A stretch of DNA of 64,000 nt from Eumeta japonica. Taxonomy: Eukaryota; Arthropoda; Insecta; Lepidoptera; Psychidae. The notes under the pieces were generated by a model that saw nothing but the letters and a program-made list of their open reading frames with translations, had not been told where the DNA came from and did not search any database. The stretch's first letter is position 1. Each line of letters starts with the position of its first letter. The DNA lies in the NCBI GenBank assembly GCA_005406025.1, contig BGZK01000098.1, positions 62,001 through 126,000 on the forward strand, read 5' to 3'. Shown here in pieces: positions 11,426-23,470 of the stretch. The translations under genes and the position numbers were made by a program.

Positions 11426-14145
11426 GTGTTCCATTGATTCAGCAATACATTAAACTGATATTGAAAAATTCTAGAGCTACTCTCTGTTATATTATCATTC
11501 ATATTAATATTTGTGTGGAATTATAGTATACTTTTATTATTACTAAGAAAGCCCTGTTTTTTTTCTGGTGACTTAATTTATAAAACTTAGGATTTGTTTC
11601 TGTCAGAGCTGCCAGTTTAATTCCTTATAGTTCTGCATTTCAACAGATTCCAGTGAGTCGCAATCATTCTTACAAGTAGTTTCTGCTCTATTACATAATA
11701 TGGCATAATCAATTTTAAAGGCTAAATCTTAGCCAAATCTCTTAAAATATTTTAATAGGAGCATCCTAGGCGTTTAGTCAAAATAAAATTATGTTAAAAT
11801 TTATTTGTCTCAAAAAAAAAATTATATTTCCATCACAATGACGTCAGATCGTATTATACATCATAATATTCGATTTCTGGCTATAGTCTATTTGTTTTTA
11901 CGTCATACCATTACAAAATGGGAAAGCACATAAAATGATATTAAGATTGTTGTTATTTTGGCCGGAAAACACCAGATGGCGAGTAAGAGTAAAAGTCAAT
12001 TTTTTTTTGGTAGTATCCAATTTATCTTCAACCAGTATAGTCATTGTGGAGACTACACTATGTTTATTGTTTAGGATTTTGTCAATGATCTGAATATAAG
12101 AAGCACCAAGCATTCCAAGCGTTAGTTGATATTCGTTTAACAGAATATTGACCAAAAATAGTATTTTATACTTTTTTTACTAAATAAAGTGGATTTACAC
12201 CGTGTTCGCCTTGTTTAATTCGACCGGAAGTATATACTGCATCCGCCATCAGGTAACATGCCGTTACTTTTGCTTCACGTATGCGTCGCAATGGCTGCTT
12301 GGTATGGCGGCAGGTATCGAGAAGCACCACGCTGTCCACAAAAGCGAAAGCAGTAACGTCCCTTTCAACAGAGTACGTAATACGTGTTCAATTATATATT
12401 TGCAACTGGGGTACTCAGATTAATCCCAAAGAAACGTAGTAAAGGTGGCTTATTATGTTAAGCATTATCTGAGCATGTTGTTCCAAGCATTACAGTCTTG
12501 TTAATACACATCGCTCCACTGTTGGCGGCGACAGTCGCAGTCGACGAAATTCTGCATATTTCAAATCTTTCTAAAGGTTACGATATTTTAACATTTTGCT
12601 TTTATTTATATTTTTAGTTTAAATGCTATTAAAAAAATACTTAATAAGCAAATTGGTAGTTCAATAAAACAATATTACGCAATTTCAAAATTAAAACAGT
12701 GATATTCAATAATGTTCTAACGGGGGATAACCGATAATGCAACATTATTAGTCACAACTCTTAAATTATATAAGAAATATTACAAACACTGTTACAAAGT
12801 TTAAACATACCGCATTTTTGACGTGACAACGTCTTAAATTAGGTTGCGGCTGGGAGTCACTTTGAAAAAGTGTAACGCTCGGTAACGTAACGATGAGTCA
12901 CCGAACGAGAGAGAGGCCCGCCGAATGCCTTGCGTCTCTCTCCCACTCAACTATGATCGGTCTGCCGCGCGCGCAGCACTAGAGAATTAGTGCATAGCTT
13001 GCAAATGTATTGCAAGTTATTGTATGTATATTTGTATATAAATACGTATGTATGTAAAGGTAAAAATAAAATTTTGTTAATATGAAATTCAGTGCGAGAT
13101 TCTTTGTATAAATTAATGTTTTAAATATAATTCTTTGTATAAATAAATGTTTTAAATTGTTACTATTATTTCATCCTTCTTCCTACTATACGAATGAATA
13201 TTCACATTAAAATGATTTTACCATTCAAAGTCGTTGTCACGTAAAACTTTCGCCCGTATACCGACTTTACAGGCAACCAAATTTTTTATAATTATCTTAG
13301 TCCGCTAATGGTTATAATGATATGATTTCATATGTATTTATAAATATATGATTTTTTACAACTTACTTTCATAGATACTCGATAAACTGCAACCAAGTTT
13401 GATATAGGATCTATGAAAAATTTTTAACAGGGAGGCGATTCTCGGGCCTTGTGGAAATTGAGTCAGTGTGGTCATTTAACATTTTTCATTTAACACAAAA
13501 TAATAAATGTCCAATGGTCTTTTTATTGCAGATCAAAAGAGTTTAAAGCACCACGTTTTCCATACTAAATAGTATATTCTCATACCTATTAAGAATTCAC
13601 AATATCTAAATAGAAACTATTTTAAATTTCCGTAGGTGAGTGAGAATACATATTCTATCCATTACTCGACATGTTCCGTCATTTTGTATACGGAATATTA
13701 CGGAAATGTCACATTTAAAAATCGTCTCATGTGACAATTTTCACATGGCTTGAGAATCGTCTACCAGAAGCCCAAAACAAATTTGTAACTCACTCTATAG
13801 ATGTTGATGCCGCAACTTAATTAAATTTGTTTTTTCACTAGTTGGCGCACACCTAATATAGAGTTTCACCTATATAAAGTAGTTAGTTTCTTAAAAATTT
13901 GTTTGTAAAAATGTCTGTATCACCATCCGTTTGGTCTTATTACTATACTCTGTGTATCCGACTTTCTTCTGAATTATCTACCTATATACAAGCTATACCT
14001 ATAAAGTACAAATTAAACCGTATATATTCGACATGAATGTATTTAATATGTTTTAATAAGTAATAAGTTGATAGCAATGTTTGTTAATTATATTTTCTAG
14101 TTTTAATTTACATATTGATCCGAGCAGCAGGCTCCATTAGTTTAT
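11426..14145. other. Noncoding stretch, no gene found
   Basis: No credible coding frame. A GC-rich island at about 12840-12990 (including GCCGCGCGCGCAGC) stands out from AT-rich surroundings but has no motif I can name. The patch around 12220-12370 is also less AT-rich, with a 73-codon frame lacking support. A tract near 13020-13060 is a degenerate GTAT microsatellite. Confidence 0.35.
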
Positions 14146-14146
14146 G

Positions 14147-14575
14147 CTAGCTTTTGCCCGCATCTCCGCTCGCGTGGACTACAATATTTAGTCTAAATAA
14201 TTTAGACCATTTTAGAAGCGCTCGTGGCATTTATTCATATTTTTCCCACACGATCATTTTAAATGACTTCCCTAATGTATGAAAGGCAGTACGTACTACG
14301 GAGAGGTCAAACTATGTCTCTGGTTCTACTCAACCGAATTAGATGAAACATAGCTTATATGTTAAGAGGGACCCCAAACTACCAAACAGTGAAAACCTCA
14401 TCAAAATCCGTCCAGCTGTTTTTGCGTGATGCGGTAACAAATATACAGACAGACAGACAAAAATTCTAAACACTGTTGTTTTGGCTTCTGTTGCTCTAAT
14501 TAAGGGCCCCTTTTCAGTTTTTTTATACCTATAATGTACAGACATCGGCCTATTACAATTTTATTATATATATCG
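14147..14575 (-). mobile_element. Non-autonomous Helitron remnant
   Basis: On the minus strand the element ends in GCGGGCAAAAGCTAG at 14161-14147, i.e. the GC-rich 3' signal plus CTAG typical of Helitrons. Upstream on that strand is a body with a CTGTCTGTCTGT run (about 14445-14460) and a TATATATAATAAAATTG-like 5' end near 14570. There are no open frames and no target duplication, as expected for Helitrons. The exact 5' base is uncertain. Confidence 0.55.
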
Positions 14576-14749
14576 TACTGCTCTATAAATTTAGATGCTT
14601 AATTATGATATATCTAGGTTAGTTATTCTTTAACTCATTTTATTATTTTAGTTATTTATTAAATTTAAATAGTAATAAAAAATTAGAGTTCATAAATATA
14701 AATGAACTTATATCATTTAACACTGCTGAACGACTTCATTACAGGCTAC

Positions 14750-15123
14750 ATAAGAAACTGCCATGCCGCTGTGAAGTTAATCACAAAAGCGTCGAAATAG
14801 CTTAAAATAGCATCGCGGAAGAAAGAAAGTTCGCGAAGCGTTAAACTTGCGCATTGCATCATTCGCAGCCAATCAGAGATGCAGATTTTCCTACGTTGTA
14901 CTATACCTAAGTCCTAATTACTATACATTTACATTCAAACTGCTATCGTATATGTGATTTTAAAATTATTTAATTATAAAATCACATATACGACCTTACT
15001 TAAAAGATAGTCATAAATAATAGATTACAATATTATCATATTTACTTGTCAGTTTTTTGTAAAAACTCAACTTTATTAATACATAGCACATTTTAATACC
15101 TTAAAAGTTAAGTTAATAAAAAC
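14750..15123 (+). promoter_or_regulatory. Putative promoter/5' leader of the 15124 gene (CCAAT box at 14869)
   Basis: The 370 bases before the ATG at 15124 are the only plausible promoter region for that gene. A consensus CCAAT box (CCAATCAG, 14869-14876) lies about 250 bp upstream of the start, within a locally GC-richer patch (14750-14900). No convincing TATA box is fixed. A 17-bp-arm hairpin at 14946-14993 lies between them. This is inferred from position and one motif only. Confidence 0.3.
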
Positions 15124-16917
15124 ATGCTACCGATTATATCAATTTTCTTTATTAATACAAATATCGTACTAGGAATTCCATATGATAGCACCGGTACGAT
15201 TTTGTTTAACAGTAAGGATATAGAAAAGAAATGTTGGACTTCAGAGAACCTGATTAAGCTGCGTCTCCGAAGCATCTTTGAAATGCTAATGCCAGCACCG
15301 CCAACTCCAAACGAAGTTAACGCTAAGTATGTAAAAGATATCTTATCGCACTATCAGAAATCATTGATATTCACAAAAAGAGTTGCTGATGTCCCTGGAG
15401 AAGAACTTTTAAAGGAGACATTAGCTGACGCAATAGGTGCTCACATGAGAAACGAATTATTGCCCGCTGCCAGGTTTGCGTACTACGGTGGGTATTTAAA
15501 TTTTGCAGATGTTAATAAATTGAACGTATTTTATAATACTATTGAAACACATTTGAACACTCGTGGATTGGGATGGAAAGAACCTTCCAAAAGTCCGCCA
15601 TGGTCCAATTTGACAGTAACGAAAATTTTATTCAAGCCCGAATATATGCATCGCCCGTGCGAGCGTTTAATAACAAAGAGGGACAGTAATTCGTGCATTC
15701 ATCTACCGAAACCTAAGATAGACGATATCGAAAAACCGTCGTCTATAGTGTTACCTCTGCGAACAAACGGCTTTTTTAGTCTGACTTCGCCTCGTTCGGA
15801 AAACGTTTTACTCGACTATTACTCCACCGCAACGAAATGCATATTGCAACAGTCGCCGCAGTCGTGTCGCAATACAGATTTTGTCACCTTTAACAATGAT
15901 CTTTGGCATTGGATGAAAAGGCACGTAGCGCCTCACCTTCTCGATGAAAGGCTTTACGCCGCTTATGGTGGAGTGTTGAGGGTGGCGGCTGCGACTCAGA
16001 AATATGGTAGCGGACATGCCTATCGTGATTTAACGGAAACAGAAAAAATTCAACTGAGCACGAATGAGTTTTGGACGAAAATTCATAAGCCATATTCAAT
16101 TTTGTTAGGCTCAAAATTTTCGGATGCCTTTAGTGACATTTACACAGTACTTATAGTCGCTACATTGATTTGCTTATTTCAAGCATTAGTTTATTGTATT
16201 ATAATAACTTTCAAGTCTAATCGAAGCAAAAAAGATGGTTTTATGAGAAAGCGTCGAGATGGCGACGATTTCTCTGTACGGAAGGATCCACAGCAAGAAA
16301 ATCAATCCAAGTCTTTAAGCGGTTCCGGTAAGAGGATCTCTAAAGCGAATCCACAAAGTAAAGTTCTTATTAATGCATATCATAAAACGGAAACCGTGTA
16401 TGATTTTAATGAAGACGAAGAAAAAGTTTTAGCGATCCCCGCAAATGATTCAGACGATAGCAGAGCATCCTTGAAAAGAAGTACATCTGATACAGAAGAA
16501 AGCAGTGAAGTGAAAATAGAAACGGGGAGATCCAAGAGTCCTCCGAAATTAGATGCCCTCATCACAGAATTACGTATACAGAAACCGTCAGCAGGCAATA
16601 GCGCAGTTTTTCATCAGGCATCGCTACACAGCGAAGATGGCACAGGATCAAATTCTTACACAACTTTCGTGCAGCGGAATGTGAATCTAGACTACTCGTG
16701 GAGTGCAAGCGAAAGTTGGTCCTCTGATCAAACGACCAGTTCGAAAGATTCGAAGTTAAAGCATCCACGTTCACGTCAAAGTCGCAATATGGAACGGGCT
16801 CGCCGCATTATTTACAAGCATTCCAACAGAAAGAGTAACTCAGATGTGATATTAAAGCCGGTTTCGAAAGTAACCCCTTCACCTACCTTTGTATCGACTA
16901 GCAACTTAAGAGATTAA
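15124..16917 (+). CDS. Single-exon type I membrane protein of unknown family, 597 residues
   Basis: I do not recognise this family. The frame is intact, starts at ATG in an A-rich context and ends in TAA. Visible layout: hydrophobic signal peptide (about 1-17, ending near VLG); an extracellular part (about 18-338) with a few cysteines (37, 179, 191, 239, 248) and an N-glycosylation site at N162; one membrane helix (about 339-363, VLIVATLICLFQALVYCIII); then a basic stop-transfer and a Ser-rich, acidic/basic tail of about 230 residues. Two stretches in the ectodomain look alike: LLPAARFAYYGGYL (112-125) and LLDERLYAAYGGVL (272-285), suggesting an internal duplication. The topology suggests a cell-surface receptor or adaptor. 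No intron is seen, unlike the neighbouring ATP9 gene, so a retrogene origin is possible. Confidence 0.85.
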   Translation: MLPIISIFFINTNIVLGIPYDSTGTILFNSKDIEKKCWTSENLIKLRLRSIFEMLMPAPPTPNEVNAKYVKDILSHYQKSLIFTKRVADVPGEELLKETLADAIGAHMRNELLPAARFAYYGGYLNFADVNKLNVFYNTIETHLNTRGLGWKEPSKSPPWSNLTVTKILFKPEYMHRPCERLITKRDSNSCIHLPKPKIDDIEKPSSIVLPLRTNGFFSLTSPRSENVLLDYYSTATKCILQQSPQSCRNTDFVTFNNDLWHWMKRHVAPHLLDERLYAAYGGVLRVAAATQKYGSGHAYRDLTETEKIQLSTNEFWTKIHKPYSILLGSKFSDAFSDIYTVLIVATLICLFQALVYCIIITFKSNRSKKDGFMRKRRDGDDFSVRKDPQQENQSKSLSGSGKRISKANPQSKVLINAYHKTETVYDFNEDEEKVLAIPANDSDDSRASLKRSTSDTEESSEVKIETGRSKSPPKLDALITELRIQKPSAGNSAVFHQASLHSEDGTGSNSYTTFVQRNVNLDYSWSASESWSSDQTTSSKDSKLKHPRSRQSRNMERARRIIYKHSNRKSNSDVILKPVSKVTPSPTFVSTSNLRD

Positions 16918-17042
16918 CTCGGAAATACGTTAATAGATAACATGTACAAATTTTGAAACCCTTAAAATATTAAGGTAAAACTTATATTTGTAGTATGATA
17001 TTATTGTTTTTTTAAGTTCATTGTGTTATATGACTTTTAGTG

Positions 17043-17048
17043 AATAAA
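17043..17048 (+). terminator. Poly-A signal AATAAA for the 15124 gene
   Basis: This is the first canonical AATAAA after the stop at 16917, giving a 3' untranslated region of about 130-150 bases. A second AATAAA-like site lies near 17265. Confidence 0.5.
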
Positions 17049-17049
17049 A

Positions 17050-19195
17050 TTACATGAGCTTCTGGTAAACTATTATACAAAACACCAAATTACATTAGAA
17101 ATGTATCTAAGTAAGTCCTTATAGTTTCTATATTCAATTTTGTGGTCTACAAAGCTCATTACCTACGCATATTTATTATCGATGTTAAATTTACATCTAC
17201 GTTTAAATCGTGTAGTAATTTAAATATAACTTAGTTATTATTAGGATAATAAACGGATTTAACGCAATAAAATAATCCATTAAACTTTTTTCGGACACGT
17301 TTTATGAACTTAAAAATTTTCCCGATTTTATTATTAGAAGAAATTTGTAACGTGTTATAAATCCTTTTTTTAGTCCATATTTTCCATTTCAAATGCATTA
17401 ACGGTTTCCCTATTGTTATTATTTTATTTATTTTGATTGGTATACCTACATGATTATTTTCCTTAAGATAGGTTTATTTGTCTTTTATTTTTATCAGTAT
17501 TGTAAAGTTTGTAAGAGCGTCAATATATAGTTTGGACAACATGGGTTTTGTTTATACGATTGCAATTTCGCTAACGGTTACGTACGTTGTGTAAAATATA
17601 CTTCAAGAACAATTACCATGAAAGTTGGCCAAGTGTTAGTTGGAATTTCGCGGAGAAGATTCTGTACTGTAAATCATTGTATTAGTCCTTCATGAAGTTA
17701 AAAAACACATTTTACAATACACATTTTGTTCTCACTACCATTTTGCGTTTTCCTCGAAAATTGAAAGGCTTATGATTTTTCTGTAAGATATGAATCAAGC
17801 CTTGAATATCGCACTTTTTCAAAGCTTCAGGCACATTAATTTTGGAGGTAAGGAAGAAACTCGATTTTTGTAAACTATGTAAGTATATATTTTAAAATTT
17901 GTTTTTAAAAATTATACAATTTGTTTGTATATGCATGTATACTATATATAATGAAAACATTTTTTCTTTCTGTGCCAATCAGGTGAAACCTACTAAACCT
18001 ATCGGCATGGGATAATGAGCAGTAGACGCGTAATTGTATATGGATTGTTTTATGTTAATCATAATCCAGAAAAATATGAAAGTATGTTTGTATGGATGTT
18101 TGTCATATGCTGACGGCTGCACTGATTGTAATTGGAACTTAACCATTCAACGCAGAATCGTTTTAGGTTTTGAAATAGTATCTAAGATTATTATTAAAAT
18201 ATTATATTATATAACAATATTACTTCTTATGTATAAAAAATGTATAAATACTAGTAAAAATTGTATTCTGTTATCACTATCATCCGTAGCCAAGGAAGGA
18301 CCAAGTATGCAATCAACTCGCAATTGGATTTGATAATAGAACCAGAATTGATATCAATATATAGGAACGTGATCGGAATCAGAATTAGCAGTGAAAACGA
18401 CTATTAAAAATTAAGGGTTTCATAGTTTTGGACTGGAATAAACCAAGAGTGAGGGTATGACCGAAAGCGCACTACAAAGCGGGCGCGGGAGCAGTGATGT
18501 GATAGCTACTACTAAAATCAACTTTGTCAAGAAGACGGAGCTACCGGCAATGATTCAAAGCAATAAGTATGTTTGTTAAATTTTCATGATTAAATAACTG
18601 ACGCGATTTATGACATTTTGTAAAACGACGGCTTGCATCCGGAAGATAGGCATGTATTATTTTACCGGAAGTTCTATCAGTTATTGAAAATATAAAATAT
18701 GAGCTATAAATGTCAATATTATAAAAAAATAAAATATAAACGTACGCCAACGCAATAATTGGAATACATTTCGGAATAAAAAGTTTGTAAGACATTTACT
18801 CTAGAAACGTTTTAAGAATAAATTAGACATTCGGCATAAGGGTAAGTTAAACAAAGCAATTTCATACGAATTTATTTCGTCATACTGTGATTTGCATGTT
18901 ATTTTCATTCTATGATAGTAATAAATCTCTAAACTACATTAAGAAATGCGAATTCAGCTCGTAGAGAATTCTCTCCACGTTGAATATTTAAAACATTTTT
19001 TTTAAATCTGACTCAATGTGTTTATGTCAAAAAAGTATGTATGATTCCAGATTGTAGAAGGAAATTGCCGAATATATCATCTATTGTTGAATTGTCACTT
19101 GCCGTGTATTCTTAAATGCGTGGACTAAGCCGAGTGATAGAAGGTATTTTGATATTTGTCATGATTTCACAGAAAGTAGACGCGAAGTAACAGCT
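17050..19195. other. Noncoding stretch with one Helitron-like piece
   Basis: No gene found. The block at about 17970-18015 (CCAATCAGGTGAAACCTACTAAACC, then GGCATGGGATAA) resembles the 5' body of the small Helitron at 50572-50772. A degenerate GAATCG-type patch occurs at 18340-18400. The frames at 18034 and 18541 have no supporting motif. Confidence 0.35.
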
Positions 19196-19199
19196 TCCG

Positions 19200-19436
19200 C
19201 TGTCGCTTGTCACGTGCTCCAGTGAGTAGAAGTTTCGGTGGTCCACTTCCTCTTCCATCGGTCCACTCTCCCTGTCTTAGTAAGTTACGCCCTTTATCGG
19301 CCCACTCTCTTCTTTATCAGATATTCTATTCCTTTCCGATAGGCCGACAATGTACTTGTGGCTCCTCCCGGGTTGCGAGTGTCCATGGATACCGGTGATC
19401 ATACTCGCAAGTGGCTCGCATGCCCTTTTGCCCCAG
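19200..19436 (-). repeat. SINE-like dispersed repeat, copy 1 (minus)
   Basis: The right part (GCGAGTGTCCATGGATACCGG, then AAGTGGCTCGCATGCCC) is the reverse complement of the block that starts the copies at 45685 and 60278 (GCCATCCACGGACAC, CCCATGGACAC). It is followed, reading minus, by a GGACCGATGG-rich middle. I recall this as a very abundant lepidopteran repeat containing a GTGCGTTGCCGGCC core. Noncoding. Confidence 0.5.
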
Positions 19437-19470
19437 GAAATACCATAAAAAATAGATAAGAAAAACTTTT

Positions 19471-20463
19471 ACTTCGTACAGAATTTCTAACTGTGACGAG
19501 ACAGATGTTTCGGTGGTGCCAAAATCGCCGTTTGCAACTGGTAAAAAGCAAGTGGGAGTTTTGACGTCGGCCGAACGAGACAGAATTATAACGATTGACG
19601 TTTATTTCAACAGTGCAAGGACATATCTTCCTCCTATGTTTATATATCCCACAAAACGTATGAAGCCCGAACTACCTCAAGGAGCTCCACCGAACTCATG
19701 GGCTGAATACTCAGATTCTGGGCGGATCACTGCAAAATTTTTTTTGAAACGGTTTCGGAAATTTGTAAAACTCACTAACTCTTCTAAAGCTAACCTAGTC
19801 ATGTTCATTTTAGGTGGTCATGCCTCTCACACCTAAAATTTGCAGCTAAACGATGAAGCATGTGAACATGGTGTTACAATACAATGCTTCCCACCACACA
19901 CCACACACAAATTGCAGCCAGGAGAAGTTGGTTTTATGCGACCATTGAGCATCTTTTATGATCAGGCAATAACAGCATGGTTAAGGTCAAAGCCTGGGAA
20001 AGTAGTGACCTAATTTCAAGTGGCTGAACTCTTTGGGCCAGCTTTTATTCGGGCAGCAACAATACCAACTACAATTGATGCATTTGAAGCATGTGGAATC
20101 TGGCCTTAAAACGCACATATTTTTACTGAAGCTGACTTCATTGCTGCGGAGGCTACCGATATCGAATTGGATGCTGGAAAGAAACCCGAAGCTGATACAT
20201 TTTCGACGGCATCGACAGTAGCGATCTCAGAACAAACACTGACAGTCACTCCATCAGTAACATCGTCAGCCCCTCATGCCCAAACGGCCACCTGCACCGC
20301 AATAAATTCTGCAATAAACACTTCCCCTCAACCAAATGCTGGAACCCCGACTTTAGCACAGCAAACAACAGTAAATTATTCTTTGGATAATACTGCATTC
20401 CATCTAGTTAGCCCGAAACAGTTAATGCCTTATCTACGAATGACTGAAAAATTGTCACGATAA
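19471..20463 (+). pseudogene. pogo/Tigger-type DDE transposase, dead
   Basis: The frame reads NCDETDVSVVPKSP at 19489, the first catalytic Asp block of Tigger/Jerky-type transposases, then KKQVGVLTSAERD and LPPMFIYPTKRMK. The second catalytic block, normally LDGH.SH, reads LGGHASH near 19815, so the Asp is lost. The third block, near 19920, reads KLQPGEVGFMRPL with Glu in place of the usual Asp. In-frame stops occur at 19834, 20010 and about 20107, after which the frame resumes to 20463. The N-terminal DNA-binding half is absent. The family cuts and pastes DNA at TA sites; this copy cannot. Confidence 0.85.
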
Positions 20464-20469
20464 GTTCGA

Positions 20470-21230
20470 AGAAGGGGAAAACAGCTATTATCTCTTACTC
20501 TATACTATAGTAAATTTACTTATTTTACATAGAGATGTTGTCGACTAGAAATATTTCTTTCATGAGTTACTTATTAACAGATTTGAGTTTAGATAGAAAA
20601 ATATTTTGTTGGATGTCAATTTTTTTTACTTGTCTGTGTATAAATTATTTGTCTAGCTATGTTGAACCTGATTTATAATAATTGGTACTGATGTTATACA
20701 ATTATTGTTTACTTTACAACGAGTATTACTTGTAATTGTGTATTTTTGGATTTTTTCTTTAAATTTACGTTCATACATCAAATATAAAATCTCCCAAGTC
20801 GGATTATTTCGCCCAGAGGAAAGAAAGTCATAGAACTTTTTAATGTAAAATTTTAAGTTTTACACATTTTAAGTAGATCTTTGTTGTTTAACTTTTACCG
20901 TTTTCGAGTAATTGCGAAAAAACTTTTTAATTAAATTTTTTTTCAATCCTTGCCGGGGGTTGCAGATACAAAAACCGTTACACGTTGTTTTTGTATCATT
21001 AAAACTACATTATATCAAAAATGCAAAGTTGAGTGTCAAAATTTTGATTTCAAACCTTATTTGACTGGACTATAGAAATTTATGTCAGACTTTGTTTCCG
21101 ATGGTCTGCCTGATGAGACTATCTGATCGTATTTACCTCCTCGATACGCATTCAATTCTTGGTTCAAAGAAAATCTGACGCAAGAAAGAATAAATACGAC
21201 TAGAGAATCTGGTTAGATTAATCGGATAGA
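20470..21230. other. Noncoding stretch, repeat-like
   Basis: No coding signal. The part around 20790-21060 (GTTTTCGAGTAATTGCGAAAA, CCGTTACACGTTG) has the composition of a non-autonomous DNA-transposon body, but I could not find ends. Confidence 0.3.
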
Positions 21231-21231
21231 A

Positions 21232-21291
21232 AATCTGACATATATGTCAGATTATACGCCAAATGTTGAGAAGATTCTCAACTTTTGGCGT
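21232..21291. repeat. Two adjacent hairpins
   Basis: 21232-21253 is a perfect 22-bp palindrome (AATCTGACAT with its reverse complement). Immediately after, 21256-21272 and 21275-21291 are 17-bp arms with one mismatch around a 2-base loop (ACGCCAAATGTTGAGAA). The AATCTGAC word recurs around them (about 21170-21340), so they sit in a repeat rich in that word. Confidence 0.8.
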
Positions 21292-21354
21292 TGTTTCAAC
21301 GGGCGTCCGATTCAACTATCGGATGGAAAAATCTGATGTATATTTCCAGCCTAC

Positions 21355-21490
21355 GACTTATTCAGTAACTACGAAAAGGGTTGTAGGATGTTAGTGCAGA
21401 AAAGAAATGGACAGATCGTAGCATGTAGAAATCTGTAGTCTCTACTATACCTTTCGGGGAAATAAGCATGAGTTTATAATAATAATAAAA
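21355..21490 (+). mobile_element. Non-LTR 3' tail fragment
   Basis: GGATGTTAGTGCAG, then a CTACTATACCTTTCGGGGAAATAAGC block and a GAGTTTATAATAATAATAA tail, match the 3' end of the element at 2470-3020 (ATGTCAGTAAGGCAAG, TTTCTAGGAAATAGG, GAGTTTATGTTATTATTA). Only the last 130 bases or so are present. Confidence 0.6.
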
Positions 21491-22590
21491 TAAATAAATA
21501 ACTGCGCCTGTTCTAATCCTATGTATTATATATGTCCTAATATCCTAAGAAAATTAATAATACTCTTTAGTAAAAAAATAATTTAAAAAAATTAATGCAT
21601 TTTCATATAAACCTCTCGATTGCACAAGCGATATTAAACGCAATTTTTGATAAATCAACTTGGCCGTATGTTCAAAATATGCACAATCCATATTTTTGTA
21701 ATTAATTTATTAAATGATAAATCAATATACGTATAACGTAATCAATATAGTGATTTGAATAAAATATATATGTATATCTAAATAATTGAATGTTCTTCGA
21801 GTATCTAACCCGTAGGGGAAAGAGCTCGATTTGCATGTATGATTTGACGGTTTAAATATACTAGAGTGCTTTTTAGCGCTAAAACACTATCAATATATTT
21901 GACTCATAGCTTAGACAATATCACACTAAAGTCAGTCACGTATACGCGTGCATGTGTCTGATTTTAGTGTTTCGCGCAACGAATTCACCACTAATGCACG
22001 TCAAACAAAATGTAGCTAGGGAGCGGGGAATGCGGTGCTTAGTGCAATCCTTTAATTGAAGTCATATTTTTTTGGAGTCTTAGGGAAAAAATATGAAGAG
22101 CGAATTTTCACCACACGAACACGTAAATCGGCACCATGAAGATCGCGCGCATACCGATATTCAAACCGACACCACGAAGTTGGTTGGTAAATGTCTCTCA
22201 AGTTTTGCAGAAAAGCTACCAACGAGGTAAAAGTAAACACATCTACCGTCTACGTTATGTGCGCGTGAGAACTAATATTTAAGGTAGTAACTATATTCAA
22301 ATATTTCTGACTCAACATGTTTCAAATCATTACGAATAAAATATTTTTATATATTTGTTAATATTTATTGAATTAATTATGAATACTAATGATAATAGTG
22401 GTTTATTAAGTAAGTTTATAGATTTGAGTTTAATTATCGATATGTATTATTTTTGTTTACATTATAAATTACTATTATTAGGTATATTATTATTTAATAA
22501 TTTATTGTAATTATTTTGGGGATGTTAATCGATTCTCTATTCAGAGATATAAAAAAATAATAAACTTTTATACACCTGTTTTCACAAAAT
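21491..22590. other. Noncoding stretch, no gene found
   Basis: AT-rich with no credible frame. An imperfect inverted repeat at about 21930-21980 (ACACTAAAGTCAG against CTGATTTTAGTGT) flanks a GTATACGCGTGC centre. Nothing else identifiable. Confidence 0.35.
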
Positions 22591-22594
22591 GTAG

Positions 22595-23470
22595 AGTACT
22601 GGCATGCGGGGCCTTTGGTCTCGAGAACATATGAGACCATTAACCCGGCTTCAGGGGTGATAGAGTACCCTTTCCTATATCCCACTGGAGTAATTTTTGT
22701 CTTGCGCGTCTACGTCGCGGGGGTGGGCACCTCTCATTTCAGTAGGTCGAGGTGGGTAGGTGGCGAAGTTCAGATGATGATCCAGTGCCGCGGGGTATAA
22801 TGCGGAACCCTAGCTCAGGGTTACGGGTGAAGACCTCAACGGCTGCAAAGGCGTAATTGGAATTCAGTGGTACGGCGGAGCAGGCGGAAGGGGCACACCC
22901 AACAGTGAGCCGGCCCTACGTATTGGGGTATAGTTATGTTGGAGTTACACTAGTGGACACGATAGTGTAATAGAGTAGGTGGCGAAAGAGACCCTACAGT
23001 TCAACGGCAGCTTTCATAGTCCTAGCAAGTTGGACTAGTGCCTTAGGGTCAGGTGGCAACCATATCATTGCATATCATTGTGACTAGCTACCTGGAATGT
23101 AGGTTCCATGACGGGCAGTAGTGTCGAATTAAGCGACGTCCTAAAGAGAAGGCAACTCTATGTATACTGTGTGCAAGAGACCAAGTGGAAGGCTGTGAAG
23201 TCAAGACTTATAGGCAACAGGTACAAGCTCATCTATAATGGAACAACCACTGGTAAAAATGGCGTCGGAATAATACTATCTGAAAATCTAACGCTGACTT
23301 ATATAAAAACGGAAAGAATAAGCGATAGGCTAATATCCGTGAAACTAGTCCTTGAAAAACAACCTTGTCTAAACATAACATTTGCATATGCCCCGCAAAC
23401 AGGTGCTGCTATATGTCAGAAGGAGGCTTTCTGGGATGATCTGTACAACCTCTTGCAAAATATTCAGTCT
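22595..23470 (+). mobile_element. RTE-type non-LTR element, 5' part only
   Basis: A GC-rich 5' untranslated region (about 22595-23080) leads into an endonuclease frame at about 23090-23470. Motifs: TWNV-like start, CVQETKWK, NGTTTGKNGVGI and NITFAYAPQTG, the apurinic-endonuclease order of RTE/BovB-like elements. The homology ends abruptly after LLQNIQ near 23470. The reverse transcriptase and 3' end are missing. Losing the 3' part is unusual for retrotransposons, which normally lose the 5' part, so a later deletion is likely. Confidence 0.75.

Noticed and set aside
15808..16774. Four minus-strand frames opposite the membrane-protein gene
   Set aside because: Antisense shadows of the 597-codon frame.
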